Source: Arthrobacter sp. (GTDB lineage: Bacteria; Actinomycetota; Actinomycetes; Actinomycetales; Micrococcaceae). From it: 64,000 nucleotides of DNA. This document shows, one piece after another, positions 1-8,312 of the stretch (position 1 is its first letter; every line of letters starts with the position of its first letter). A program made the translations under genes and the position numbers. The stretch covers positions 62,001 through 126,000 of the forward strand of contig JAITLQ010000007.1 in assembly GCA_031277795.1 (NCBI GenBank), in the 5' to 3' direction. The notes under the pieces were generated by a model. The model was not told the DNA's origin. It saw only the letters and a list, made by a program, of their open reading frames with translations, and did not search any database.

Positions 1-297
1 CTGGCCGAGGCTATCGGTTCGGTGGCGGGCAAGGAGAAGCAGGAGGCCTTCCTCGCCCTGTGGCGGGAGCACATCGGCTACTTCGTCGACTACGCAAACG
101 CCGTGGCGAAGGGCGACACCGCTGGTGCCACCAAGGCGCTGCAGGAGTTGAACGAGTACCGGCCCAAGGCCGGCGAGTTCTTCTCGAGTATCTCAAAGGG
201 TGAGTTGAACGCAGACGCCATCGCCAGCGGCCTGGGCGAGCACGTGACGACGTTGGCCGGGGCCATCGACTCCCTCAAGAAGGTGTTGGTGGGCTGA
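1..297 (+). CDS. C-terminal part of an unknown helical protein (5' end outside window)
   Basis: The frame is open from the first base of the window, so the gene starts upstream; only the last 98 residues are visible. The piece is predicted all-helical and contains LWREHIGYFVDY, followed by alternating hydrophobic and charged residues and a closing helix ending KKVLVG. From memory, LWRxHIxxxVxY helical repeats occur in secreted proteins of Gram-positive bacteria, but I cannot assign a function. A GTG at 22 is in frame but is very unlikely to be the true start because the frame continues to the window edge. It is followed by a hairpin terminator and then the sigK-like gene, so it is probably a separate unit. 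Confidence 0.7.
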   Translation: MAEAIGSVAGKEKQEAFLALWREHIGYFVDYANAVAKGDTAGATKALQELNEYRPKAGEFFSSISKGELNADAIASGLGEHVTTLAGAIDSLKKVLVG

Positions 298-314
298 CCC
301 GGCCACCAACAACA

Positions 315-349
315 TGCGGCGGCGGGCCCTCCCCTGGCCCGCCGCCGCA
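315..349 (+). terminator. hairpin terminator between unknown gene and sigK
   Basis: Perfect 14-bp inverted repeat (315-328 with 336-349) around a 7-nt loop, lying 17 nt after the stop of the upstream gene. There is no U-tract, as is common in high-GC actinobacteria. Confidence 0.6.
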
Positions 350-403
350 CCGCGTTGATCGAACTCCGAGTCCAGGAGAGCGCAGGACCCTAGGATGACC
401 GCC

Positions 404-1000
404 ATGACAGATCGCCCAGCGTGCCCCCTTCCCGAACCGGGGGTTCGGGAGGAGCGCGCCAAGGAAACGGCCCGGCTGGCACAGCTTGTGCAACGCAGCG
501 CGGGCGGTGACCGTGACGCTTTTTCGAGGCTCTACGATGCACTGGCCCCCCTCGTCCACGGCGTTTGCCTCAGGGTCGTGGCCGATCGCAGCTTGGCCGA
601 GGAGACGTCCCAAGAGGTCATGGTTCAGCTCTGGTCCCAGGCCGGTGGGTACCGCGCCGAGCTCGGATCTGTGTTTGCTTGGGCGGCGACGCTCGCCCAC
701 CGACGGGCGGTGGATACGGTCAGAAGTGAGGTCTCGAGGCGGCGGCGTGAAGCGGCGCTGCCCCAGCCCATGGACCTCGAGGCACCCGAGGACGGCGTGC
801 TGCTCGAGGAGGAAGAGCGCAGGGTGAGGGGATGCCTCGATACGCTCACCGGACTCGAACGGGAATCGGTCGTGCAGGCGTACTACGGGGGCCTGAGCTA
901 CCCGCAGGTGGCCGAGCGGCTTGCCACTCCATTGGGCACGGTCAAAAGCAGGATCAGATCGGGCCTGGCCCGGCTACGAGGATGTTTGGAGGCGGGCTGA
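404..1000 (+). CDS. sigK: ECF sigma factor, SigK type
   Basis: 198-residue extracytoplasmic-function sigma factor. Region 2 (about residues 38-107) holds the DAFSRLYD and SLAEETSQEV helices and the -10 recognition segment with FAWAATLAHRRAVD. Region 4 (about 140-195) has the HTH with GLSYPQVAERLATPLGTVKSRI. The next gene is an RskA-type anti-sigma factor starting 1 nt after this stop, the standard SigK/RskA arrangement, so the protein is inferred to be held at the membrane until a signal frees it. Two in-frame ATGs exist (395 and 404). A -10-like TAGGAT at 391-396 overlaps the first and lies 7 nt before the second, so I chose 404 as a leaderless start. SigK regulons in mycobacteria contain secreted antigens; the targets here are unknown. 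Confidence 0.85.
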   Translation: MTDRPACPLPEPGVREERAKETARLAQLVQRSAGGDRDAFSRLYDALAPLVHGVCLRVVADRSLAEETSQEVMVQLWSQAGGYRAELGSVFAWAATLAHRRAVDTVRSEVSRRRREAALPQPMDLEAPEDGVLLEEEERRVRGCLDTLTGLERESVVQAYYGGLSYPQVAERLATPLGTVKSRIRSGLARLRGCLEAG

Positions 1001-1001
1001 C

Positions 1002-1787
1002 GTGGAGAACACCAACCGAGAGCACCGCGACGAGTTGCTCGTCGGGCTGGCCCTGAATGCCCTCGCCACGCCTGACGAGGAGGCCGAAGCCAGGCGGTTG
1101 GTCGCGGAGGACCCGGAGGCGGCGGCCGAACTGCGAGCCTATCTCGAGACGAGTGCCGAGCTCGCACGACTGGCCTCGAGCCAGCCGCCCACCGGTGCCA
1201 AAGCGGCGGTCTTCGCCCGCATCGACGCGCTCGCCGAGCACACCGCTGCACGCTCACAGTCTGAGGCGGCCGCCACCGGGACGGCCGGAGCGGTTCGTGA
1301 GGCCGAGGCACTGCCGGACGGCGTGCTGGAATGGCGTCCTCGACGTCGCCTAGCGCCTTGGCTCGCGGCGGCTGCTGCGGTCGCGATTGCTATTCCAGCG
1401 GTGGGGATCGCAGTGTCCCAGCATCAACGCGCCGTGGTGGCCGAAAGCACTAGCTCCCGCATCATCACGCTGCTGAGCCAGCCCGACGCTTCCGTCACCA
1501 CGCAGGCGCTGAGCGGCAGCTCGGGGACCGTGACGGTCGTGGCTGGCCCCGCAGGCTCCGAGATCATCACACGCGGTCTTCCCGGCGCAGGCGAGGGGCA
1601 CACGTATCAGCTGTGGACCATCCAGGCCGGGGGCCAGCCGGTGTCGGTGGGTCTCGTGGGGGAGGGCGACGCAGTGACGAGCGCCGCGCACCAACCAGCC
1701 GGGTCCACCGTGGCCATCACCGTGGAACCCACCGGTGGCTCGACCCAGCCCACGCAGGATCCGCTCGCCGCGATCACGCTCGGCTGA
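1002..1787 (+). CDS. rskA: anti-sigma factor, RskA family
   Basis: 261-residue single-pass membrane protein expected to bind and inhibit the sigma factor encoded just upstream. The N-terminal about 70 residues form a cytoplasmic sigma-binding helical domain (HRDELLVGLALNALATPDE...). A linker leads to one membrane helix at about residues 117-138 (PWLAAAAAVAIAIPAVGIAV). The outside part carries the RskA C-terminal fold with the LPGAGEGHTYQLW and VGLVGEGDAV segments. The GTG start was chosen because GGAGG at 988-992 sits 9 nt upstream and the gene then follows sigK by 1 nt, giving translational coupling. An earlier in-frame ATG at 921 lies inside sigK and is rejected. Regulated proteolysis as in the mycobacterial system is inference. 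Confidence 0.85.
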   Translation: MENTNREHRDELLVGLALNALATPDEEAEARRLVAEDPEAAAELRAYLETSAELARLASSQPPTGAKAAVFARIDALAEHTAARSQSEAAATGTAGAVREAEALPDGVLEWRPRRRLAPWLAAAAAVAIAIPAVGIAVSQHQRAVVAESTSSRIITLLSQPDASVTTQALSGSSGTVTVVAGPAGSEIITRGLPGAGEGHTYQLWTIQAGGQPVSVGLVGEGDAVTSAAHQPAGSTVAITVEPTGGSTQPTQDPLAAITLG

Positions 1788-1833
1788 TTTGACCGCCGGA
1801 CCGCCACACCTCAGGGCCGTGGCCCGGCCGGGC

Positions 1834-2622
1834 TCAGGCCGCCCGGGCCGGCCGGACCGGGCCCACCCGCAGGCGGCCGGCCACGTCGAGCACCTCGACC
1901 GGCGTCCCGTACACCTGGCTGAGCACCTCGGCGTCGCACACGGAGGAGACGCGGCCGGAGGCCCTGACCCGCCCGTGCTGCAGCAGCACCAGCGAGTCGG
2001 CGTAGGAGGCGGCGGCATCCAGATCGTGCAGCACCACACCCACGGCCGCGCCGCGGGAGGCCAACGTGCGCATGAGGCCGAGCGTGGCCTCGGCGTGCGC
2101 CACGTCCATCGCGGAGGTCGGCTCGTCCAGCAGGATGACGGAGCCCTCGGCCACGGGCGTGGCCTGGGCGATGACGCGGGCCAGCGCGGCACGCTGGCGC
2201 TCCCCGCCGGAGAGCGTCGTGATGTCGCGCTCGGCCAGGGCCGTGAGTCCGGTCAGCTCCAGCGCGTCGTCGACGGCGGCGGCGTGGTCGGAACGGACCT
2301 TGCGCCACGGCGTGCGGCCCATCTCCACGACCTCGCGGACCGTGAAGGCGAAGGCCACGCCGGAGTCCTGTGGCATGACGGCCCGGCGGCGCGCCGCCTC
2401 GGCGGCCGGCACCTTGTGGGACTCGCGCGAGCCGAGGTGCACCGTCCCGGAGGTCGGCCTGAGCTGCCCGGCGGCCACCGCCAGCAGGGTCGACTTGCCC
2501 GCGCCGTTGGGGCCGATCACCGCGGTGACGGTCCCCGACTCCAGGCGAAGGTCCACGGCATCGATGAGCTTGCGGCCCTCGACGGCCACCGTGGCGGAGG
2601 AAACGAAGAGTGCGGTGCTCAT
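1834..2622 (-). CDS. hmuV: heme ABC transporter ATP-binding protein HmuV
   Basis: 262-residue ABC ATPase that powers heme import through HmuU. Walker A is GPNGAGKST at residues 37-45, the ABC signature is LSGGERQRAALARV, and Walker B is VILLDEPTSAMD, followed by the switch His in VVLHDLDAA. The VREVVEMGRTPW stretch between Walker A and the signature is typical of the FecE/HmuV branch. Its ATG overlaps the hmuU stop by 4 nt, so it is translationally coupled as the last gene of htaA-hmuTUV. It converges on rskA with a 46-nt gap. Heme rather than siderophore specificity rests on the HtaA and HmuO neighbours. Confidence 0.9.
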   Translation of the reverse strand: MSTALFVSSATVAVEGRKLIDAVDLRLESGTVTAVIGPNGAGKSTLLAVAAGQLRPTSGTVHLGSRESHKVPAAEAARRRAVMPQDSGVAFAFTVREVVEMGRTPWRKVRSDHAAAVDDALELTGLTALAERDITTLSGGERQRAALARVIAQATPVAEGSVILLDEPTSAMDVAHAEATLGLMRTLASRGAAVGVVLHDLDAAASYADSLVLLQHGRVRASGRVSSVCDAEVLSQVYGTPVEVLDVAGRLRVGPVRPARAA

Positions 2623-3782
2623 GCGGCGGCTCCCGGACGCTTGAGGGTGCGGCGCAGCAGCACCAGGAACAGGGGACCACCCACGAGCGCCGTGAAGATG
2701 CCCACCGGCAGGTCGCCGAAGGGGATGACGGTGCGGGCGGCGATGTCGGCCAGGCCCAACAGCACGGCACCGCCGAGCGCCGAGAGCGGCACGAGGTAGC
2801 GGTGCGAGGGGCCAACGATGAGGCGCAGCGCGTGCGGGACGATGAGGCCAACAAAGGCGATGACGCCGGCGAAGGCCACGGCCACGCCGGTCATGAAGCA
2901 CACCAGCAGAATGGCGACGACGCGCAGCTTCTCCACGTCGATGCCCGAGGCGGCGGCGGAGCGATCGCCCAGCGCCAGCACATCCAGGCGCGAGCGCAGC
3001 GCCAGGCAGCCGATAAGGCCGAGGGCAAAGACGACGGCCGTCACGCCCACGCCCTCCCACGTGGCCCCGGAGAGGGTGCCCATCTGCCAGAAGATGATCT
3101 GCTCGCGCGAGCTCGTGTCGCCCATGAAGACGAGGAAGCTCGTGGCGGCACCGGCCACGGCGTTGATCGCGATGCCGGTCAACACCAGCGTCAGCACGAC
3201 GGCGCGGCCGCCGGAGCGGGAGAGTGCCCACACCACGCCCGTGATGACCAGGGCGCCGGCGAAGGCGCCGGCGGGGAGCGTCCACGGGGCGGTGGCCGAG
3301 AAGCCGAAGACGATCGCGATGCAGGCACCGACGGAGGCGCCGGAGCTCACGCCGATGATGCTCGGCTCGGCGAGCGGGTTGGCGAAGAGCCCCTGCATCA
3401 CAGTGCCGGCCACGGCGAGGCACGCCCCGACGAGCAGCGCCAGGAGCGTGCGGGGGAAACGAATGGTCCAGAGGGCGGCGTCGACGCGGTTGTCGATGGG
3501 ATCGGCGCCGCCGAAGAGCACACGCCCGATCGACTCGAGCACCTGGGCGGGCGTCGTGGAGAACTGGCCGAGCGAGGCGGAGATCAGCACCACCACGAGC
3601 AGTGCGGCCGTCAGCACGGCGGCGGCGATGCCGGCGCGCAGGCCGCGGCGCGAACGGCGCGGCGAGCGGGCCGTGCGCCCGGCGGAAGCCGACGCCCGGC
3701 CGGAACCCGCCCCCGCGCCGTCGGGCACTGCCTCTTGCTCCGGCTTCTCCTGCGCCGGGGCCGTGTCTTGGGCGGCCGTCAC
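2619..3782 (-). CDS. hmuU: heme ABC transporter permease HmuU (FecCD family)
   Basis: 387-residue FecCD-family permease with about ten membrane helices after a 45-residue Ala/Arg-rich cytoplasmic head. Family landmarks are RFPRTLLALLVGACLAVAGTVMQGLFANPLAEPSIIG split over helices 2-3 (R-P-R, G..LA.AG...Q....NPLA.P..LG pattern), RSRLDVLALGD before the cytoplasmic coupling loop, and GVIAFVGLIVPH. It should form the membrane channel for heme with two HmuV subunits, loaded by HmuT. The GTG start overlaps the hmuT stop by 4 nt and the stop overlaps hmuV by 4 nt, so hmuT-U-V is a tight operon. Confidence 0.9.
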   Translation of the reverse strand: MTAAQDTAPAQEKPEQEAVPDGAGAGSGRASASAGRTARSPRRSRRGLRAGIAAAVLTAALLVVVLISASLGQFSTTPAQVLESIGRVLFGGADPIDNRVDAALWTIRFPRTLLALLVGACLAVAGTVMQGLFANPLAEPSIIGVSSGASVGACIAIVFGFSATAPWTLPAGAFAGALVITGVVWALSRSGGRAVVLTLVLTGIAINAVAGAATSFLVFMGDTSSREQIIFWQMGTLSGATWEGVGVTAVVFALGLIGCLALRSRLDVLALGDRSAAASGIDVEKLRVVAILLVCFMTGVAVAFAGVIAFVGLIVPHALRLIVGPSHRYLVPLSALGGAVLLGLADIAARTVIPFGDLPVGIFTALVGGPLFLVLLRRTLKRPGAAA

Positions 3783-4897
3783 TTGCCGCCGTCCTTCGTG
3801 TAGATCGCCTTGGCGAGGGCCACGAGGTTGCCCGGCGTGCGCGGGCCGTACGCCAGGAGCTGGCCGTCGGCGGCCGTGATGACGCGCTTCGTGGAGCCCG
3901 CGGTGGTGGCGGACATGCCCGGGCGCTTCAGCAGCCCGTCCACGCCGCCGGCGGACTTCACGCCGTCCTCCATGGCCAGCACGATCTCCGGATCGAGGCT
4001 CACGAGCGACTCGGCGTTGGCCGGCTTGAGCTGGGTGATGCCGTTTTCGGCGGCGGAGTCCTCGAGGCCGAGCGCGTCGATGATGTCGGAGGCGCCGTAG
4101 TCCTTCCCGAGGATGAAGAAGACGCCGGCGGTGCCGCGGACATAGAGCACGACGGCGCGCGGGGCCTGGGGCGTGTTGGCCTTGAGGGAGGCGATGGTCG
4201 CCTCTGCGGCGTCCAGGTCCTCCTCGGTGCGCTTGGCCAGGGTGCCGGCGGCGTCCGGCAGGCCCACGGCGTCGCCGACCTCCTCGATCGTGTCATCGAT
4301 CGAGTCAAGGGAGGGGGTCTGCTCGAAGCGGACCACGGTCACACCGGCGTTTTCCAGCTGCGCGTACTTCTCCTCGGAACCGATGGTCGTGTTCGTGAGG
4401 ATGAGCGTGGGGTTCAGGTTCAGCACGGCCTCGGTGTTGAGATCGTGGCCCGATTGCGTGACGACGGGCAGATCCTTGAGCGCCGCCTGCGTGTCCGAGT
4501 TGGAGCGGCCCACGAGGTTCTGCTCGAGGCCGAGGCCGATCACGGTGTCGGTGAGCGTGCCGTAGAGATCCAACGCCAGGATGCGGTCGGTGGACTTCAC
4601 GGTGATGGTCTTGCCGTTGGAGTCTTTCACTTTGGCGGGCAGGGACGGCTGGGGGTTCTTCACGGCCGCCGTGACGTCGGGGACCGTGGCGGCCTGGGTG
4701 GGGCCGGTGAGCGAGAGCGCATCGACGCCGGCCGCGTCGGCGGTGGCGGGGGCCGAGCCGGCCGTGCCCGTGGCGGAAGACGACGATGCCGTCGTCGGGT
4801 TCTCCGACGACGGCGAGGTGCTGGCACCCGAACACGAGGCGAGTGAGAGGGCGGCCACGAGGGCCACGGCAAGGGCGGCTGGCTTGCGATACAACAC
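3779..4897 (-). CDS. hmuT: heme-binding lipoprotein HmuT
   Basis: 372-residue substrate-binding lipoprotein. The signal peptide ends in lipobox LASC with Cys22 as the predicted lipidated residue, followed by about 50 Ser/Thr/Ala-rich linker residues. The BtuF/FecB-type fold starts near residue 90 (DRILALDLYGTLTDTVIGLGL) and includes LNPTLILTNTTIGS and VVLYVRGTAGVFFILG. It should take heme from the surface HtaA proteins and hand it to HmuUV. The start is a GTG at 4895-4897; no strong Shine-Dalgarno is evident. It lies 162 bp after htaA on the same strand, separated by a strong hairpin that may tune hmuTUV relative to htaA. Confidence 0.88.
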   Translation of the reverse strand: MLYRKPAALAVALVAALSLASCSGASTSPSSENPTTASSSSATGTAGSAPATADAAGVDALSLTGPTQAATVPDVTAAVKNPQPSLPAKVKDSNGKTITVKSTDRILALDLYGTLTDTVIGLGLEQNLVGRSNSDTQAALKDLPVVTQSGHDLNTEAVLNLNPTLILTNTTIGSEEKYAQLENAGVTVVRFEQTPSLDSIDDTIEEVGDAVGLPDAAGTLAKRTEEDLDAAEATIASLKANTPQAPRAVVLYVRGTAGVFFILGKDYGASDIIDALGLEDSAAENGITQLKPANAESLVSLDPEIVLAMEDGVKSAGGVDGLLKRPGMSATTAGSTKRVITAADGQLLAYGPRTPGNLVALAKAIYTKDGGK

Positions 4898-4959
4898 GAT
4901 GACTACTTGCTCTCTGTGTGGGTCAGCTGAGGGTTTCGAGGGTGATGAACAACGTGGCC

Positions 4960-4991
4960 GACGGCGCCCGCTCCGGCGAGCGGGCGCCGTC
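4960..4991 (-). terminator. hairpin between htaA and hmuT (terminator or attenuator)
   Basis: Perfect 13-bp inverted repeat (4960-4972 with 4979-4991) around a 6-nt loop, 69 nt after the htaA stop and 63 nt before the hmuT start. Its arms carry the GACGGCGCCCGCT version of the intergenic repeat seen elsewhere in the window. No other hmuT promoter is obvious, so partial read-through is plausible. Confidence 0.55.
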
Positions 4992-5059
4992 GGGCCGGGC
5001 CGGGGAGGAAGGGAAGCGGGGCGAGAGGTCCCGCCTCCCTATCCTTCCCGGCCAGGTGC

Positions 5060-8000
5060 CTAGCGCTGGTTGGCCAGGGACTTGCGGCGGGCGGCCAGGG
5101 TGATGGCCGCGGCACCGAGGAGGGCCAGCAGGCCGGCGGTGCCGACCAGGTTGGCGGTGTTGTCGACGCCGGTGTTGGCGAGGTCGCCGCAGACGACCTT
5201 GGTGGTGGCGGCCGAGGCCTTGCCCACCGACAGGGTCATGGAGTCCATGGCCTGCCCGGCGTTGTAGAAGCCGGCGAAGGACTTGGCGCCCGCCGCCGTC
5301 AGCGTGACCGACGCGCCGGAGAAGCCGGAGGCCGAGCCGCCGGAGAACTTCACATTGGCGAAGGTGACGTTGGAGGCGGAGAGGTCCTTGCCTTCCATGT
5401 CCTGGCTCTTCACGTTGGCGATCAGCACCGCGGTGCCGGAGCCGGTCACCTGGACGCGCAGGCCGGAGAGCGTGGTGTCCATGAGACCGTCGTGGCCGGT
5501 GAAGCGCACGGAGCCCGGGAAGGAGACGGTGCCGGTGCCGTTCTCGGACAGGGAGCCGGAACCGGCGCCCCAGGAGAAGCCGGAGCCGGTGGCCACCGCG
5601 CCGCCGCCCGTGGTGACCTTGCCCTTGGCGATGCCGCCCTTGACGTAGGAGACGAACGAGGACTTGACGCCCCAGCTCAGGGACACGCCGCCGGTGGTGC
5701 CGGGAACCGTGACCGTGCGGCACTGCTGCTGCGCGGTGGCGGTGCCCTCCGTGGGGGCGCCCGAGGTGGTCTTGTCACCGGCGCCCGGGGTAGTGCCGTT
5801 GCCGTTGCCGGTCGACTCGTCGGAACCGCTGCCCGAGGAGACCGTAGCGTTGGCGTTGATGCCCACGGAGTCCAGGACCGTGCCGGCCTCGTAGAAGTCG
5901 GCCAGCGCCGGGGCGCCGGCCTCGGTCAGCGTGGCCTTGGCGTTCTTGAGCACCAGCAGCTTCGAGGCGGAGACGGCGGACTTGCCGGCCAGCGCGACAT
6001 TGTTGAACGTGAAGTTCTTGGCGTCGAAGCTCAGATCGGCGAGGACCACGTCCTTCAGGTCGATGGCCTCGGTCATGCTCGACTCCGGGGCAGAGACGTT
6101 GGCGATCAGCTGGGCGGTGGTGCCGCCCGTGACCTTGACGCGCAGACCCGAGATCGTCAGGTTCATCTCGTCGTGGTGGCCCTTGACGTTCACGGTGCCC
6201 TTGAAGGAGATGGTGCCCTTGCCGCCAACAAGCGTGCCGGTGCCCTTGGTGAAGGAGAACACGCCGTTGTTCTTGGCCTGGGTGGCGCCGCCGCTGACGA
6301 CGAACTCGCCCTTGGCGATGTTGCCCACCACGTAGTTGCGGAAGGACTCCTTGATGCCCCACGTGAGCGTGGCATCAGAGATGGCCAGATCCTGGTTTGA
6401 ACCGTTGTCCGAACCGTCAGCGTCGCCGTCGGCATCTGCTGCGCCGTTGCTGTCATCAGCGCCGGACGAAGCGTTGGCGTCGTCGGCATCCGCTGCGGCG
6501 TTGCTGTCATCAGCGTCGTCAGAAGCGTTGGCGTCGTCGGCATCCGCCGAAGCGTTGGCGTCGGGGTCCAGGGGAACCGTCACGAGGGCGTTGATGGAGA
6601 GTGGATCGATCTCCTGGCCCGCATCGTAGAAGTCGGCCATGGCCTTGCTGCCGTCTGTGGTGAGCTTCACCGCGGCGTCCTTCAGAGTCAGGACACTGTC
6701 CTTGATGGTCAGCGCGGAGGCCGGGAAAGTGATCTTGGCGAACTCGATGTTCTTCAGATCGAAGGCGTCGGTCATGCCGGTCTTCGGCGCCTTGGCGTCG
6801 AGGAGGACGACACCGGTGGTCGCAGAGGTGAGCTTGACTCGGACGTTGGAGTACGTGAGGTCCATCTGGCCGCTGTGGCCGGTGAAGTTGAGCTCCCCCT
6901 TGAAGGAGATGGTGCCCTTGCCGTCCTTGAGCACTCCAGAACCTTCGGTGAAGGAGAAGATGCCGGTTTCGGAGGCCTGGGTCACGCCGTTGCTCGTGGC
7001 GATCTTGCCAGCGGCGATGGGGCCGGTGACGTAGTTGCGGAAGGACTCCTTGACGCCCCAGTTTAGCGTCGCATCGGTGACAGTAGCGCCGTCGTCAGGA
7101 TCGGTGCCATCGGCAGAGCCGTTGCCGTTGGCGTCGGAACCGTCTGCGTCCGAATCGGCGTTCGAGCCGTCAGCGTTGCCGGATGCGTCAGCGGCCGAAC
7201 CGTTGTCAGCATCAGCATCAGCAACGGAGCCATCGGCGTCATCGGAAGCGTCTGCATCGACTGGCTTGCTCGGGAAGAGGGCTTCCTTCTGGGCGTCGGT
7301 GAGGTCGAGTGCCTTGCGGTAGATGACGTTGGAGTCCTTGACGTCGCCGTGGGCGGACCAGATGAGCACGTCGTACTTGCCGGTTTTGCTCAGCTTGGAG
7401 GTGGCGGCGGTGAAGCTGGTGGAGAAGACGCCGTTGGCGGTGGCCGGGATGTAGGCGAAGTTGTTGGCCAGGGTGTTGGCGGCGGTGACGTCGGTGGAGA
7501 CGGCGTCGTGGTCGATCAGTGCTGCGTACACGCCGACGGCGGCAACGTAGGTTCCCTTGGAGGGGCTGTAGGCCTGGGGGAGCAGTTCGGTGTTGTAGCC
7601 GGTGCCGGAGACCTTGAGTGCGAGGCCGTTGGCCTCGGTGGCGGAGGTGACCTCGACGGTGGTCTGCGGGTCAAACACCGGTGCCGGGGCCGCGTACGTC
7701 ACGACAGCTTTGGTGTTCTGCGAGGTGTCAACGAAGCCCTGACCGTGGGCCTTAGAGGTGAAGAACGCGATGTCTGACTCGGCCTTGGCCGGAACGGCCA
7801 CCTTCACGGAGAAGGAGCCGTCGTCTTCCATGTGCGCGGTGCGTCCCTCGGCGGTGTCCCCGTTGGCGTTATCGGGAGCAATCCACACGGTGCCGTTGGT
7901 TCCGCCCTGGTAGAAGCCGCCTGCCGTGGCAGGCCCGTATCCCAGGTACACGCCGGGTGACTCCGCAGTGAAACCGGTGCCGGTGACGGTGACCTCTCCA

Positions 8001-8152
8001 CCCTCGGTGGGAGCCTCGGTCACGGTGATGGAGGGGGTATCGGCGGCCTGAGCCGGGATGGCGGTGCCGGCGAGCCCGAGGCCCGCGACGGCTAATGCCG
8101 TCACGGCGCTCAGGGCACGGCGCCAGCCCTTGATCGGCAGGGTGGATGACAT
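5060..8152 (-). CDS. htaA: cell-wall heme receptor with three HtaA domains and LANTG sorting signal
   Basis: 1030-residue secreted protein. Signal peptide at 1-36 (ends AQAADT). Residues about 37-270 look like two Ig-like folds and a linker. HtaA domains begin near residues 360, 592 and 820, each opening with a W-G-[VI]-K-x-S-F motif followed by Y-V. Each keeps the [TK]GH motif near the middle and an F-Y-[ND/E]-AG element near the end; these Tyr/His positions match the heme ligands known in corynebacterial HtaA. Asp/Ala/Asn-rich linkers separate the domains. The C-terminus has LANTG near residue 990, a membrane helix and a basic tail (RRKSLANQR), a sortase (class E-like LAxTG) signal. It is the first gene before hmuTUV and should bind heme at the wall. 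Confidence 0.88.
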   Translation of the reverse strand: MSSTLPIKGWRRALSAVTALAVAGLGLAGTAIPAQAADTPSITVTEAPTEGGEVTVTGTGFTAESPGVYLGYGPATAGGFYQGGTNGTVWIAPDNANGDTAEGRTAHMEDDGSFSVKVAVPAKAESDIAFFTSKAHGQGFVDTSQNTKAVVTYAAPAPVFDPQTTVEVTSATEANGLALKVSGTGYNTELLPQAYSPSKGTYVAAVGVYAALIDHDAVSTDVTAANTLANNFAYIPATANGVFSTSFTAATSKLSKTGKYDVLIWSAHGDVKDSNVIYRKALDLTDAQKEALFPSKPVDADASDDADGSVADADADNGSAADASGNADGSNADSDADGSDANGNGSADGTDPDDGATVTDATLNWGVKESFRNYVTGPIAAGKIATSNGVTQASETGIFSFTEGSGVLKDGKGTISFKGELNFTGHSGQMDLTYSNVRVKLTSATTGVVLLDAKAPKTGMTDAFDLKNIEFAKITFPASALTIKDSVLTLKDAAVKLTTDGSKAMADFYDAGQEIDPLSINALVTVPLDPDANASADADDANASDDADDSNAAADADDANASSGADDSNGAADADGDADGSDNGSNQDLAISDATLTWGIKESFRNYVVGNIAKGEFVVSGGATQAKNNGVFSFTKGTGTLVGGKGTISFKGTVNVKGHHDEMNLTISGLRVKVTGGTTAQLIANVSAPESSMTEAIDLKDVVLADLSFDAKNFTFNNVALAGKSAVSASKLLVLKNAKATLTEAGAPALADFYEAGTVLDSVGINANATVSSGSGSDESTGNGNGTTPGAGDKTTSGAPTEGTATAQQQCRTVTVPGTTGGVSLSWGVKSSFVSYVKGGIAKGKVTTGGGAVATGSGFSWGAGSGSLSENGTGTVSFPGSVRFTGHDGLMDTTLSGLRVQVTGSGTAVLIANVKSQDMEGKDLSASNVTFANVKFSGGSASGFSGASVTLTAAGAKSFAGFYNAGQAMDSMTLSVGKASAATTKVVCGDLANTGVDNTANLVGTAGLLALLGAAAITLAARRKSLANQR
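6432..6564 (-). repeat. 54-bp tandem repeat encoding Asp-rich linker of HtaA
   Basis: Two 54-bp units (6432-6485 and 6486-6539) plus a 25-bp partial third unit. They encode an 18-residue repeat (DDANASDDADDSNAAADA-like) in the spacer between HtaA domains 1 and 2. Unit number could vary between strains by slippage or recombination. Confidence 0.8.
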
Positions 8153-8312
8153 GACGAACTGCTCCCACGTGTAGTCAAAGATTGTGCGCGCGGTTTGCGA
8201 CGCTCACAGCACACCCTAAGATGTACCCAGACAATAAAGCAAAGCGAGTGTGACTTAAACGCCACGGGGCGGCTAAGACATGCCTCAATTCCAACGGAAA
8301 GGTCACTCTGCC

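Noticed and set aside
921-1001. Earlier ATG start for the RskA gene
   Set aside because: It would overlap sigK by 80 nt and add residues with no family similarity; the GTG at 1002 has a good ribosome site.
8208-8219. DtxR/IdeR-like half site (TTAGGGTGTGCT on the minus strand) between htaA and hmuO
   Set aside because: Only one half resembles TTAGGTTAGGCTAACCTAA; the second half does not match, so an iron box cannot be claimed.
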